Shown: positions 1 to 7,426, numbered from the stretch's first letter. The stretch: DNA of 64,000 nt from an uncultured Clostridia bacterium (GCA_947623505.1 CANQGT010000008.1:1-64000); one strand, 5' to 3'. Notes: generated by a model from the letters alone, not told the origin. Numbers and translations are program-made.

Positions 1-44
1 TGGTAGTGTATAAGCGTGGGTTCATCATATTTGGTGTGGTATCT

Positions 45-179
45 TTAACTATGGGAAACTCCTCGTTCCCATTTGCTGACAGCCTGAAAGGAAACGCCGA
101 GAAAATCCGCCAGGGCTTCCTGCGTTAAGTCACGCTCTTTGCGCAACCGCTTTATGTTTTCGTTGAAATAAATGTTCAT
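45..179 (-). pseudogene. Truncated XRE/HTH_3 transcriptional regulator (N-terminal fragment)
   Basis: A 44-residue reading frame starts at an ATG preceded by GAGGTGATATA, a good ribosome binding site. The peptide is a typical helix-turn-helix of the XRE family: it begins MNIYFNENIKRLRKERDLTQ and runs through the recognition helix to SKWERG. Family members normally continue with a Pro-Asp/Leu-Pro segment and a dimerisation helix; here a stop comes four residues after SKWERG. I infer a regulator broken by recombination or insertion. A functional mini-HTH is possible but less likely. It lies at the window edge, so its surroundings cannot be judged. Confidence 0.6.
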
Positions 180-267
180 TATATCACCTCAAATAGTATT
201 GGCGGTACCGTCTGATTTCATCTTAACGCAAACGCATGATGAACTCAATAACTTGATTCTTGAAAAT

Positions 268-288
268 AATTCAACTATTGGTTGAATT
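268..288. repeat. Inverted repeat AATTCAAC-5-GTTGAATT
   Basis: An 8-bp perfect inverted repeat with a 5-base spacer lies about 90 bp upstream of the truncated XRE gene. It may have been an operator for that regulator or a small hairpin. A second hairpin, CAACCTA/TAGGTTG, is at 327-346. I see no gene between 180 and 437. Confidence 0.35.
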
Positions 289-437
289 CTCAAATTCATT
301 TTCTCACCTTTAGACAAAAAATAACCCAACCTACGCAAATAGGTTGATTTATTCTGTGTAAAAAATAGGTAATTATTATCTTATTGCGCCTGTTTGTAAT
401 TAAAAATCCGCGTTTTTCTTTTTCTAAAAAATAGATA

Positions 438-466
438 TTGACGCACCCTATATTATAGGGTATAAT
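438..466 (+). promoter_or_regulatory. higBA promoter with palindromic operator in the spacer
   Basis: TTGACG (438-443) and TATAAT (461-466) are separated by exactly 17 bp. The spacer is filled by the near-perfect palindrome ACCCTATATTATAGGGT (445-461). A repressor bound there would block RNA polymerase directly. The obvious candidate is the HigA-type antitoxin encoded downstream, as autorepression is usual for this family. Confidence 0.8.
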
Positions 467-486
467 GATAAAAAAGAGGTGTTAAA

Positions 487-834
487 TTGGAAAGAGAGTT
501 TATTATGCTTCCTGAATTTGACAGGAAGTGGAAGGAAATCGGTCTTACCGATTCAGAATTGCGAACTTTGCAGGAGGAGCTTACCGTCAACCCCGCAAAG
601 GGAGCCATTATACAAGGCACCGGAGGTTTGCGTAAAATTAGAGTTGCCTTTGAAGGCAGAGGAAAGAGCTCAAGCGCACGCGTATGTTATGTGGACTTCG
701 CAATTTTTGAAAAAATTTATTTAATTACGGCATATACTAAGAATGAAAAAGACAATCTGACAAAAGAAGAAAGAAACGAAGTAAAAAAGCTGATAGAAAT
801 TCTGAAAAAGACGCAAAAAGGAGAATTGTTATGA
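487..834 (+). CDS. higB: HigB/RelE-family toxin (type II toxin-antitoxin)
   Basis: A 115-residue protein of the RelE/HigB2 toxin type, a ribosome-dependent mRNA endonuclease family. The diagnostic core GTGGLRKIRVAFEGRGKSS followed by ARVCYVDF is present, with a basic, lysine-rich C-terminal helix. I chose the TTG start at 487 because AAGAGGTG lies at a normal distance upstream; an in-frame ATG at 505 would remove the first strand. The toxin comes first and its stop overlaps the start of the HTH gene (ATGA), the usual toxin-first higBA order and evidence of translational coupling. It probably represents mobile-element cargo or stability genes, given the patch it sits in. Confidence 0.85.
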   Translation: MEREFIMLPEFDRKWKEIGLTDSELRTLQEELTVNPAKGAIIQGTGGLRKIRVAFEGRGKSSSARVCYVDFAIFEKIYLITAYTKNEKDNLTKEERNEVKKLIEILKKTQKGELL

Positions 835-1142
835 GTGTATATGAAAGCATATTGAATGGACTTAACGAAGCAATAGAATACGAAAACGGGCGCGGCACTG
901 CACGTGTCGCCAAATGCACAGTGAATCCTGTTCCTGATTTTAATGCCACGGAAATTAAGGAAGTAAGAAACTCTTTAGGTATGACTCAGGCTACTTTTGC
1001 CCAGGTAATGGGCGTTTCGCAGAAAACAGTCGAAGCCTGGGAAGCCGGAACCAATAAACCCGTTGGCTCGGCAAGAAGATTTTTAAGTGTAGTAAAAATG
1101 GATCCCACCCTGCTTACAAAGTGGAATATAATTTCAGCATAA
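831..1142 (+). CDS. higA: HigA-family antitoxin, XRE helix-turn-helix
   Basis: A 103-residue antitoxin. The C-terminal half is a cro/C1-type helix-turn-helix (TEIKEVRNSLGMTQATFAQV, then GVSQKTVEAWEAGTNKP); the N-terminal 45 residues are expected to bind and neutralise the toxin. The start overlaps the toxin stop by four bases and has AAAAGGAG at a suitable distance. By family precedent the protein binds the palindrome at 445-461, repressing its own operon. The gene ends just before a strong bidirectional hairpin at 1145-1169. Confidence 0.87.
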   Translation: MSVYESILNGLNEAIEYENGRGTARVAKCTVNPVPDFNATEIKEVRNSLGMTQATFAQVMGVSQKTVEAWEAGTNKPVGSARRFLSVVKMDPTLLTKWNIISA

Positions 1143-1144
1143 AT

Positions 1145-1169
1145 AAAAAGTGCACTCGGTGCACTTTTT
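1145..1169. terminator. Bidirectional terminator between higA and the DUF5710 gene
   Basis: A perfect 11-bp stem, AAAAAGTGCAC / GTGCACTTTTT, with a TCG loop. It has A-runs and T-runs on both sides, so it can terminate the two convergent genes. Its core GTGCACTCGGTGCAC is echoed upstream of the DUF5710 gene at 1947-1959. Confidence 0.85.
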
Positions 1170-1902
1170 AAATGTTGTTGATCTCTATATCACCAATATA
1201 ATTTGAATCATCAATTAGCTTATCAATAAGTTTTTGAGTTATATTAAGGCTGGCTCTGTTTTCAATTCCGTTTTGCATATGTATAAGCATCAATTCTGAA
1301 GAATTAGCTACTAAATCATAATATGGCAAATTTGCTAAAATCGGAACCAAATATGTATTTTTTACTTTATAATAGTTTGACTTTTCAGAACTTTTATAGC
1401 AGAGGTGCTTATAAAAGGCTTCTTCCGGTAGCTCGTGCAAATAATTATCGCCTTGAACACTTGCACAATGAATACAATGATTGATAAAGTAGGTTTTTTT
1501 AACAAAGTTAGAAAATGAGGGATAATACTTATAGTTTTCCTTTAGATACGTAGCCAATTCATCGGGTATTTTAGATACATAAGAAAGCAACTGCAAATTA
1601 TGGTATCTTTTATAACTCACTTCGTCATCAAATAAGGTATATGAATCATTCGTTGCCAAACAAACTACCGGAGTATCCTTACCACACTTCCAGCATTTAC
1701 GTTGCATTTGAAAAATGTATAAATTTCTGCAAAGTAAATTATGATCCGGCAGCCATTTATTAAAATACTTTTTCCAATTAAGATAAAAGGCTTGCTGCGA
1801 ATCTTCACGCACATACCACTTTTTAATTTCAGGCTTCCACCAAGCGCCGTTCTTTTTAGCCTCATCTTTTTGTGAAAAAGGCACATTCAATAATAAATCC
1901 AT
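1168..1902 (-). CDS. DUF5710-domain protein with two CxxC pairs
   Basis: A 244-residue protein. Residues about 3-45 match the DUF5710 pattern (FSQKDEAKKNGAWW, then a lysine-rich KKWYV segment), a small domain often found in plasmid- or phage-linked proteins. The rest is aromatic-rich and carries CWKCG near residue 70 and CIHC near residue 145, which could together bind zinc. No catalytic motif is recognised. The ATG at 1902 is preferred over an upstream start because AAGGAGAAAA sits directly before it. It is AT-rich, isolated, convergent with higA, and shares the flanking GTGCAC repeats. The function is unknown. Confidence 0.75.
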   Translation of the reverse strand: MDLLLNVPFSQKDEAKKNGAWWKPEIKKWYVREDSQQAFYLNWKKYFNKWLPDHNLLCRNLYIFQMQRKCWKCGKDTPVVCLATNDSYTLFDDEVSYKRYHNLQLLSYVSKIPDELATYLKENYKYYPSFSNFVKKTYFINHCIHCASVQGDNYLHELPEEAFYKHLCYKSSEKSNYYKVKNTYLVPILANLPYYDLVANSSELMLIHMQNGIENRASLNITQKLIDKLIDDSNYIGDIEINNI

Positions 1903-1946
1903 TTTTCTCCTTGTGCTATGTCTGTTTATAGACAACTAAATGTATA

Positions 1947-1959
1947 TGCACTGAGTGCA
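1947..1959. repeat. Inverted repeat TGCAC-TGA-GTGCA upstream of the DUF5710 gene
   Basis: This is a near copy of the core of the terminator at 1145-1169 (GTGCACTCAGTGCA against GTGCACTCGGTGCAC on the same strand). It lies 45 bp upstream of the DUF5710 start, where an operator or an element end could be. The paired repeats bracket the gene. Confidence 0.6.
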
Positions 1960-2160
1960 CCATTGTTTTATTATTTCAAACCTTAACAAAGTATAATTAT
2001 TCCATTACAATATAATATAATGGAATACAAAAGAAACCCTCACAGCCTTATAACTGCACCAACAGTTATAAGGCGTACGCCCTAAGATATCCACAGCATA
2101 TCTGTAAGACTAATGAGAGTTAACATTGTGTGTTAATAATGCACTTGTTAAACATCTGAG

Positions 2161-2198
2161 GCTCACAGTTTGTTTGGAAACGGCTGTGAGCTTCTTTT
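2161..2198 (+). terminator. Terminator-like hairpin GCTCACAG/CTGTGAGC with T-rich tail
   Basis: An 8-bp perfect stem with a 15-base loop is followed by TTCTTTT. It would end or attenuate any plus-strand transcript starting in the hairpin-rich region, ahead of the short ORF at 2264. Confidence 0.5.
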
Positions 2199-2263
2199 CG
2201 TATAGAACCTTGAAAACCGAATAAAGCACATTAGAAAAGGTACAAAGGAGATTGCTAACAGTT

Positions 2264-2362
2264 ATGCCAAGACCGCCCTTCGGCGCAAGCAAACCTATTA
2301 AGTGGAAGTTAATAGATACCTGCAAACTCCGGGTAAAGCAACTCAAAAGGCTGTTTGCATAA
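2264..2362 (+). CDS. Candidate 32-residue basic peptide
   Basis: An ATG-to-TAA frame of 32 codons begins MPRPPFGASKPIKWKLIDTC and continues with a very basic tail of Lys/Arg/Leu. AAAGGAG lies 13 bases upstream, a little far for a ribosome binding site. The terminator-like hairpin at 2161-2198 precedes it, an arrangement seen for leader peptides and small element-encoded genes. I recognise no family. It may be a real small gene, a leader peptide, or chance within a structured RNA. Confidence 0.3.
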   Translation: MPRPPFGASKPIKWKLIDTCKLRVKQLKRLFA

Positions 2363-2449
2363 TACGCGGCGATAGCAAGGCGCAGAATAGCAATACTAAT
2401 GTGTATAGATCCTAAAGTGAATATTTAGTTAACAAGTTGTTGTTTGCGC

Positions 2450-2473
2450 CGATAGCCCCAAATGGGACTACCG
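2450..2473 (-). terminator. Hairpin just downstream of tRNA-Leu
   Basis: Read on the minus strand, CGGTAGTCCC pairs with GGGGCTATCG (10 pairs including G-U pairs) around an ATTT loop, starting 8 bases after the tRNA CCA end. It lacks a clear T-run, so termination is likely but not certain. Confidence 0.4.
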
Positions 2474-2481
2474 ACACAAAT

Positions 2482-2566
2482 TGGTGCGAGAGACGGGACT
2501 TGAACCCGTACGAGTCGCCCCACACGCCCCTCAAACGTGCGCGTCTGCCGATTCCGCCACTCTCGC
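2482..2566 (-). tRNA. tRNA-Leu(GAG)
   Basis: An 85-base class II tRNA with encoded CCA. The acceptor stem is GCGAGAG/CTCTCGC, the D-arm contains GGCGGAATCGGCAGACGC, and the anticodon loop TTGAGGG sits on a CACGT/GCGTG stem, giving anticodon GAG. A variable arm follows, then T-loop GTTCAAGTC. It matches the form of Bacillus tRNA-Leu(GAG). Its 3' end points toward the accessory patch at 1-2480. Confidence 0.95.
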
Positions 2567-2580
2567 TTGCAACGATTGAG

Positions 2581-2609
2581 ATTATAGCAGATGAACCGTT
2601 CATTGTCAA
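2581..2609 (-). promoter_or_regulatory. Consensus promoter of tRNA-Leu
   Basis: On the minus strand TTGACA (2609-2604) and TATAAT (2586-2581) are exactly consensus with a 17-bp spacer, 15 bp ahead of the tRNA. The spacer contains the palindrome ATGAAC-G-GTTCAT. Confidence 0.85.
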
Positions 2610-2613
2610 TATG

Positions 2614-3285
2614 TTAATTCAAAAAATTTAAAATATCTTCGGGTTTGTCGGCAATAAAATCGGGGCATTTCTCCTCAAGCGACTTCCTCGGGCGAAATCC
2701 CCACGAAACCGCTATGCAGGGGCAGCCAAGATTTTTTGCGGACTCTGTATCAACTGCGCTGTCGCCTATCCAAACGCATTCATCGGGTTTTATTTCAAGA
2801 GCGTTTAAAATCGCCGACGGCATAGCGCGATCGGGCTTTTTCGCCAAACCGTCAACTGCGCCGAGAACATAATCGAAGGTTTTTTCGCCGAAAAGAGCGT
2901 TTACCATACTTTTGGCGGAGGCGTTCGGCTTATTTGTGCAGACGGCAAGAAAAAGCCCCGCCTTTTTCAAATAATCGACAAGCTCGTATATTCCGTCATA
3001 TACATAGGCGTTATCAAGCTTGATTTGATTATATTTTTTCTTGAAAAGCTCATACTGTTCGCTCAACTCGGCTTGCGAAAGTCTGCCCTCAAAAGCCCTG
3101 TCAACAAGGAGTTTCGCGCCGTCACCCACAAAATTTTTGTAATCCTCGGTGCTCCATTTCAAAGGCAGGGATTTTCTTTCAAGTAAATAATCGCAGGCTC
3201 TGCCCAAATCTTCTATTGTGTTTACGAGAGTTCCGTCAAGATCAAAAATAACGCATTTCAAATGATTCATCATTTTATTTGCCAT
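2614..3285 (-). CDS. gph: HAD-superfamily phosphatase, phosphoglycolate phosphatase-like
   Basis: A 223-residue HAD hydrolase of subfamily IA. Motif I is FDLDGTLVNT near residue 15 (both Asp catalytic), motif II is the CTNKP segment, the motif III lysine lies in AKKPDRAMPS, and motif IV is WIGDSAVDTESAKNLG, with an alpha-helical cap between motifs I and II. Such proteins clear 2-phosphoglycolate or other small phosphomonoesters in the cytosol; exact substrate cannot be read from sequence. The start overlaps the end of potD by 11 bp, so it is probably co-translated as the last gene of the pot operon. In-frame ATGs four and five codons later are alternatives. Confidence 0.83.
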   Translation of the reverse strand: MANKMMNHLKCVIFDLDGTLVNTIEDLGRACDYLLERKSLPLKWSTEDYKNFVGDGAKLLVDRAFEGRLSQAELSEQYELFKKKYNQIKLDNAYVYDGIYELVDYLKKAGLFLAVCTNKPNASAKSMVNALFGEKTFDYVLGAVDGLAKKPDRAMPSAILNALEIKPDECVWIGDSAVDTESAKNLGCPCIAVSWGFRPRKSLEEKCPDFIADKPEDILNFLN

Positions 3286-4534
3286 ACAAATCGCTCAGAT
3301 CCTGAATTCTATTTTTACGCGCGTTTGAAGCGAGCTTATAAATCACGAAACAAACGGCGACGGCGGCGAGCGCGGCCGATTCTATATAAATCCTTCTGTT
3401 TTGCGAAGCGCTTTCGGAGGAAAGTCTTCCGCTTTTTACGCCCGTCCACAAATCGGCCTGAAGCTCGAGGATATTTTGCGGCAGATTTTCAAAATACCCG
3501 CCCTTCGGCATTTCTTTTGGATAGACCGTCTCGTTACCGTAAAGTGAGTAATCCTTATTGTTAATAACGGCGGTGTTGGGCGTTGCGTAATAAATGTATT
3601 CGGCGTTTGCGAGAGCCACTTGAGGCTCGTGCATAAAGTTTATAAACGCCTCGGCCCCGTCCTTATTCTGAACACAGGTGGGAATGCAGAAAGCGTCGTA
3701 AAAAATATTTACTCCCTCTTCGGGAAAGCAGTAATCCAAATCGGGGTTATTATCACTCATCAAAACATAATCGCCCGCGTAATAAGTGGCAAGGGCATAT
3801 TCCCCGCTCTCCATAAGGTTGAATATCTCGTCCATAACGTAATTGGGCGAAACCTTGTCTTTCTGCTGAGCGAGAAGCTCCGCCGCGGCGCGCCAGTCGG
3901 CCTCGTCAACGGTGTTGAAATCCTGCCCCAAAATTGCCTGAGCAATCGCGAATGAATCCCTTGAATTGTTGAACATAAGAACTTTTCCCTTATATTTCTC
4001 ATCCCAAAGAACTTTCCAGCTCGTCGGCTTTTCGTCCACCATTTTTGTGTTATAAATGATAACCGTGGTTCCCACGTTATAGCACACGGTGTATTCCTGA
4101 TCAGGATCGAAAAAGAGATTCTGATATTTTTTATCAATATACTTCATATTCGGTATATTGTCGTAATTCAGTTTAACAAGCATACCCTCGTCGAGCAGTC
4201 GGCTTATCATATAATCGCTGGGAACGATAACGTCATATGAAACGCCGCCGCCCGCAAGCTTTGAATACATATTTTCGTTTGATTCGTAATTGGTATAGTT
4301 TACTTTCGCACCGGTAAGTCTTTCAAACTCCTTAACAACGTTCATCGTGCCTTCGGTGCCGTCGGAAATATATTCCCCCCAGTTATAAACGTTTACAACG
4401 GTGCCTTTTAATCCGAGATTTTTATAATAGTCGATCTGTTCACCGGCAAAAATTTCATCATCGGCAAATGCGGTTAAGTTAAAAGAAGCGAGCGCCAGAA
4501 ACGCAGAAAAAAACAAAATAAGCAGTCTTTTCAT
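3275..4534 (-). CDS. potD: Spermidine/putrescine ABC transporter substrate-binding protein with C-terminal membrane anchor
   Basis: A 419-residue periplasmic-binding-type protein. It has a signal peptide (MKRLLILFFSAFLALASFNL) ending AFA before Asp-Asp, with no lipobox cysteine. The body contains VYNWGEYI, a hallmark of PotD/PotF, and the KVLMFNNSRDSF and ATYYAGD segments of polyamine binders. It captures extracellular polyamine and delivers it to PotBC. Oddly, residues about 382-402 form a hydrophobic helix followed by a basic tail (NARKNR), so the protein is probably anchored by its C-terminus rather than by lipid. The start overlaps potC by four bases. Confidence 0.93.
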   Translation of the reverse strand: MKRLLILFFSAFLALASFNLTAFADDEIFAGEQIDYYKNLGLKGTVVNVYNWGEYISDGTEGTMNVVKEFERLTGAKVNYTNYESNENMYSKLAGGGVSYDVIVPSDYMISRLLDEGMLVKLNYDNIPNMKYIDKKYQNLFFDPDQEYTVCYNVGTTVIIYNTKMVDEKPTSWKVLWDEKYKGKVLMFNNSRDSFAIAQAILGQDFNTVDEADWRAAAELLAQQKDKVSPNYVMDEIFNLMESGEYALATYYAGDYVLMSDNNPDLDYCFPEEGVNIFYDAFCIPTCVQNKDGAEAFINFMHEPQVALANAEYIYYATPNTAVINNKDYSLYGNETVYPKEMPKGGYFENLPQNILELQADLWTGVKSGRLSSESASQNRRIYIESAALAAVAVCFVIYKLASNARKNRIQDLSDLYGK

Positions 4535-5352
4535 TTTACCTCACTCTTACCCTTTTTATCGGCTCTGAGCTGAGATATGTTCATAAGAAGCAGCAAAATG
4601 AATATAACGGCGAATATAAGCGTTGAAAGCGCGAACATATCAGGCTTTACACGCTTTTTTGTCAGCGAGAAAATATAAATAGGCAGAGTTTGAAAGCTCG
4701 GGCCGTTTGTAAAATAAGAGATAATGAAATCGTCAAGCGAAAGTGTGAAGCTCATTATAAAGCCTGTGAATATACCGCTCGCGATATTCGGCAAAACAAC
4801 CTTGAAAAAGGCGGATACCGGCCTGCATCCGAGATCAACCGCCGCTTCGTAAACATTCATATCAAATTGCCTGAGCTTTGGCATTATATTTAGAATAACA
4901 TACGGCAGAGAGAAAGTTATGTGCGCAATCAAAAGAGTCCAAAATCCGAGCACGTTCTTCTGATTAACGAGCGCTCCCGCAAAAGCGAAAAGCAGCATCA
5001 TCGAAATGCCCGTAACGATTTCGGGGTTCATCATAGGGACGTTCGTAACAGTAAGAAGAGCCTGCCTGTAAAGCCTATGCCTTGAACCGAATATGCCCAC
5101 CGCGGCAAGCGTACCCAAAACAGTTGCGCAAACAGCGGTTGCAAGTCCGAGGATAAGCGTATTCTCAAGTGCGCTTTTGGCGGCTTCGTTTACAAACATC
5201 TCAGTCCACCACTTCAGAGAAAAGCCGGTGAAAGTATAAGTGCTGCTTGTGTCGTTAAACGAAAACAGAGCCATTACGACAAGCGGGAAATACAAAAACA
5301 GGAATATCGCCGCCATATACAGCTTTGCCGCCGGTGACAAACGCTTTTTCAT
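4531..5352 (-). CDS. potC: Spermidine/putrescine ABC transporter permease
   Basis: A 273-residue membrane permease with six predicted transmembrane helices. The cytoplasmic EAA loop AAVDLGCRPVSAFFKVVLPN contacts the PotA ATPase. It begins [20 protein letters not shown], typical of PotC with a first helix right after a basic start. It forms the channel with PotB. Its stop overlaps potD's start and its start overlaps potB's stop (ATGA junctions at both ends), so the four genes are translationally coupled. Confidence 0.93.
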   Translation of the reverse strand: MKKRLSPAAKLYMAAIFLFLYFPLVVMALFSFNDTSSTYTFTGFSLKWWTEMFVNEAAKSALENTLILGLATAVCATVLGTLAAVGIFGSRHRLYRQALLTVTNVPMMNPEIVTGISMMLLFAFAGALVNQKNVLGFWTLLIAHITFSLPYVILNIMPKLRQFDMNVYEAAVDLGCRPVSAFFKVVLPNIASGIFTGFIMSFTLSLDDFIISYFTNGPSFQTLPIYIFSLTKKRVKPDMFALSTLIFAVIFILLLLMNISQLRADKKGKSEVK

Positions 5353-6176
5353 ATGATAACGCCCCCTTCGTTTTCATTGTCCGCTCCGAGATAATTCATA
5401 ACGCCGAGGCAAATCAGCATCAGCACCATAAGCACAAACGAAAGGCTTGCGCCGAGGTTATAGTTGTTTGCGCTTTGAAACTGCGTTTCAATAACGTCGC
5501 CGATAAGAACGATCCGCCCGCCTCCGAGCTTTTGGGTGATATAAAACGTTGAAACGCAGGGGACAAAAACCATCGTTATACCGCTTAAAACTCCCGGAAG
5601 AGAAAGAGGGAGCGTAACGCGCCTGAAAACGTGGAATCTGCTCGCTCCGAGATCCTGCGCCGCCTCAATAAGTGAATGATCCATTTTGGTTATAACCGAA
5701 TAAACGGGCAGTATCATAAACGGCAGAAAATTATACACCATTCCAAACATTACGGCACCGCCGGTGTTGAGCATTTCAAGAGGCTTAAGACCTATCGAAG
5801 TAAGGAAAGTGTTGATTATCCCCGTATCGCCCAAAATAGTCATAAGCGAATAAGTTCTGATAAGAAAATTCATCCACATGGGCAGCATTATAAGCAAAAC
5901 GGTCATTCCCTGAGCGTTTACCTTTAATTTTGAAATAAAATAAGCCGCGGGATAGCCGAAAATGAGGCATATGACCGTTGCGAAAACGCCGTAAATAATT
6001 GAAAGCAATATCGTTGACGTGTAGTTAGGAAGCGCCTGGATATATTTAAGAGTAAACGCGCCGGAGGAATCGGTAAAAGAATAATACAAAACCATTATAA
6101 GCGGCACGATTATGAAAAGAACAGCCCATACAAGATAGGGCTTGTCTGTCAAAGAGGCTTTATGAATCCGTTTCAT
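5349..6176 (-). CDS. potB: Spermidine/putrescine ABC transporter permease
   Basis: A 275-residue permease of the PotB type with six predicted helices and the EAA loop [21 protein letters not shown] chose the ATG at 6176 because GGGAGG lies six bases upstream; this start lies inside the end of potA (17-bp overlap). A longer in-frame extension upstream has no ribosome binding site and repeats potA coding sequence. It pairs with PotC to form the transmembrane pathway. Confidence 0.92.
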   Translation of the reverse strand: MKRIHKASLTDKPYLVWAVLFIIVPLIMVLYYSFTDSSGAFTLKYIQALPNYTSTILLSIIYGVFATVICLIFGYPAAYFISKLKVNAQGMTVLLIMLPMWMNFLIRTYSLMTILGDTGIINTFLTSIGLKPLEMLNTGGAVMFGMVYNFLPFMILPVYSVITKMDHSLIEAAQDLGASRFHVFRRVTLPLSLPGVLSGITMVFVPCVSTFYITQKLGGGRIVLIGDVIETQFQSANNYNLGASLSFVLMVLMLICLGVMNYLGADNENEGGVII

Positions 6177-7299
6177 CTTGCGCCTCCCAATCGTAATCGG
6201 CATCGTTGATATGCTCATATTCGTCGGAGAAGAAAGAATAATCCCCAAATTCGCCGCTGTATTCGCTTCTCTTCATAACGTGTATCGCGTCCGGCTCAAT
6301 ATACATTCCGATAGTTTCGCCCACATCGTGAAAATCGGTTGTCTGAATAAGCCAGATAAATCCCTTAACGTCCACAAAAATCTCATAAAACGTGCCCTTA
6401 AACACGATATCGGTAACAACGCCGGTAAGGCTGTCTTTTTTACCGACCTCGCATATTTTTATATCCTCGGGACGAACTACGGATTCGGTTGGCTCGTTCG
6501 GTTCAAAGCCCTTGTCAAGGCAATCAAAAACAGCGCCCTGAAAACTTACAAGGTAATCTTTTATCATAACGGAATCCACTATGTTGGATTCGCCGATGAA
6601 ATCGGCAACAAAAGCGTTTACTGGCTCGTTGTAAATATCCTCCGGAGTTCCTATCTGCTGGATTTTTCCCTTATCCATTACAACAACGGTATCGCTCATA
6701 GAAAGAGCCTCTTCCTGATCGTGGGTAACGTAAATAAAGGTTATTCCGAGCCTTTTCTGAATAGCCTTGAGCTCCTTTTGCATATCCTTGCGCAGCTTTA
6801 GATCGAGCGCTCCGAGAGGCTCGTCGAGCAGAAGCACATGGGGCTTATTTGCAAGAGCCCTCGCAATGGCGACACGTTGCTGCTGACCGCCTGAAAGGCT
6901 GTCAATAGACCTTTTTTCAAAGCCTTTCAGGTTGACGAGTTCAAGCATCTCGGCAACCGTTTTTCTTATTTCGGCCTTCGGCATTTTCTGAATTTCGGGG
7001 CCGAAAGCGATGTTTTCATATACGTTTAAATGCGAAAAAAGAGCATAACGCTGAAAAATCGTGTTGACCTTTCGCTTGTGAGGAGGAACGCCGTTTATGA
7101 CCTTATCCTCAAAAATTACCTCGCCCTCATCGGGTTCAATGAAGCCCGCAATGCAGCGCAACGTTGTTGTTTTGCCGCAGCCGGAGGGGCCGAGAAGCGT
7201 TATAAACTCTTTTTTGTTTATATAAAGATTCAGTTTATCAAGCACCACGTTGTTACCGTATTTAACGGTTACGTCCTTAAGTTCAATCAGTTTTTCCAA
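6160..7299 (-). CDS. potA: Spermidine/putrescine ABC transporter ATPase
   Basis: A 379-residue ABC ATPase. Walker [10 protein letters not shown] is near residue 38, the signature LSGGQQQR near 135, Walker [12 protein letters not shown] follows, and the switch histidine is in THDQEEAL. The C-terminal third is a TOBE-type regulatory domain ([10 protein letters not shown]). The last 25 residues are very acidic ([17 protein letters not shown]), an unusual tail. The start is TTG with GAGGAAG nine bases upstream. It is the first gene of potABCD-gph and energises polyamine import at the inner face of the membrane. Confidence 0.94.
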   Translation of the reverse strand: MEKLIELKDVTVKYGNNVVLDKLNLYINKKEFITLLGPSGCGKTTTLRCIAGFIEPDEGEVIFEDKVINGVPPHKRKVNTIFQRYALFSHLNVYENIAFGPEIQKMPKAEIRKTVAEMLELVNLKGFEKRSIDSLSGGQQQRVAIARALANKPHVLLLDEPLGALDLKLRKDMQKELKAIQKRLGITFIYVTHDQEEALSMSDTVVVMDKGKIQQIGTPEDIYNEPVNAFVADFIGESNIVDSVMIKDYLVSFQGAVFDCLDKGFEPNEPTESVVRPEDIKICEVGKKDSLTGVVTDIVFKGTFYEIFVDVKGFIWLIQTTDFHDVGETIGMYIEPDAIHVMKRSEYSGEFGDYSFFSDEYEHINDADYDWEAQDETDS

Positions 7300-7340
7300 T
7301 TATGCACTTCCTCTTTGTAACCCGATTACGGCAATACATT

Positions 7341-7392
7341 AAAAACAGCAAAAAATGAAGATACAGAGAATAACCTCATTTTATGCTGTTTT
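7341..7392 (-). terminator. Long hairpin between dpaB and potA
   Basis: On the minus strand AAAACAGCAtAAAATGA pairs with TCATTTTtTGCTGTTTT, and the distal arm is T-rich. It can terminate dpaAB, but it also lies downstream of the candidate potA promoter, so it would sit in the potA leader and could attenuate it. Confidence 0.5.
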
Positions 7393-7426
7393 ATGATAGC
7401 ATGAAAAGATATTTGCCGTTGATTTT

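Larger units (their letters stand above)
1960..2449. other. Hairpin-rich region without a recognised gene
   Basis: About 490 bp hold a string of inverted repeats: TTCCATTA/TAATGGAA (2000-2025), a perfect 12-bp stem GCCTTATAACTG/CAGTTATAAGGC (2045-2074), AGATAT/ATATCT (2085-2103) and GCTCACAG/CTGTGAGC followed by TTCTTTT (2161-2198, terminator-like). After these comes a stretch reading ACCTTGAAAACCGAATAAAGC, a phrase resembling leader DNA in Firmicute mobile elements and rRNA spacers. The only credible coding frame is the 32-codon ORF at 2264. I infer either a structured RNA or a decayed control or transfer region of an integrated element. Confidence 0.45.

Noticed and set aside
1960-2449. Group I or group II intron, or RNase P/tmRNA
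   Set aside because: None of the conserved core sequences (P7 or domain V, AGAGGAAAGTCC, tag reading frame) could be found on either strand.
2412-2631. Reading frames of about 65 codons on both strands over tRNA-Leu
   Set aside because: They exist only because the tRNA sequence happens to lack stops; the tRNA explains the conservation.
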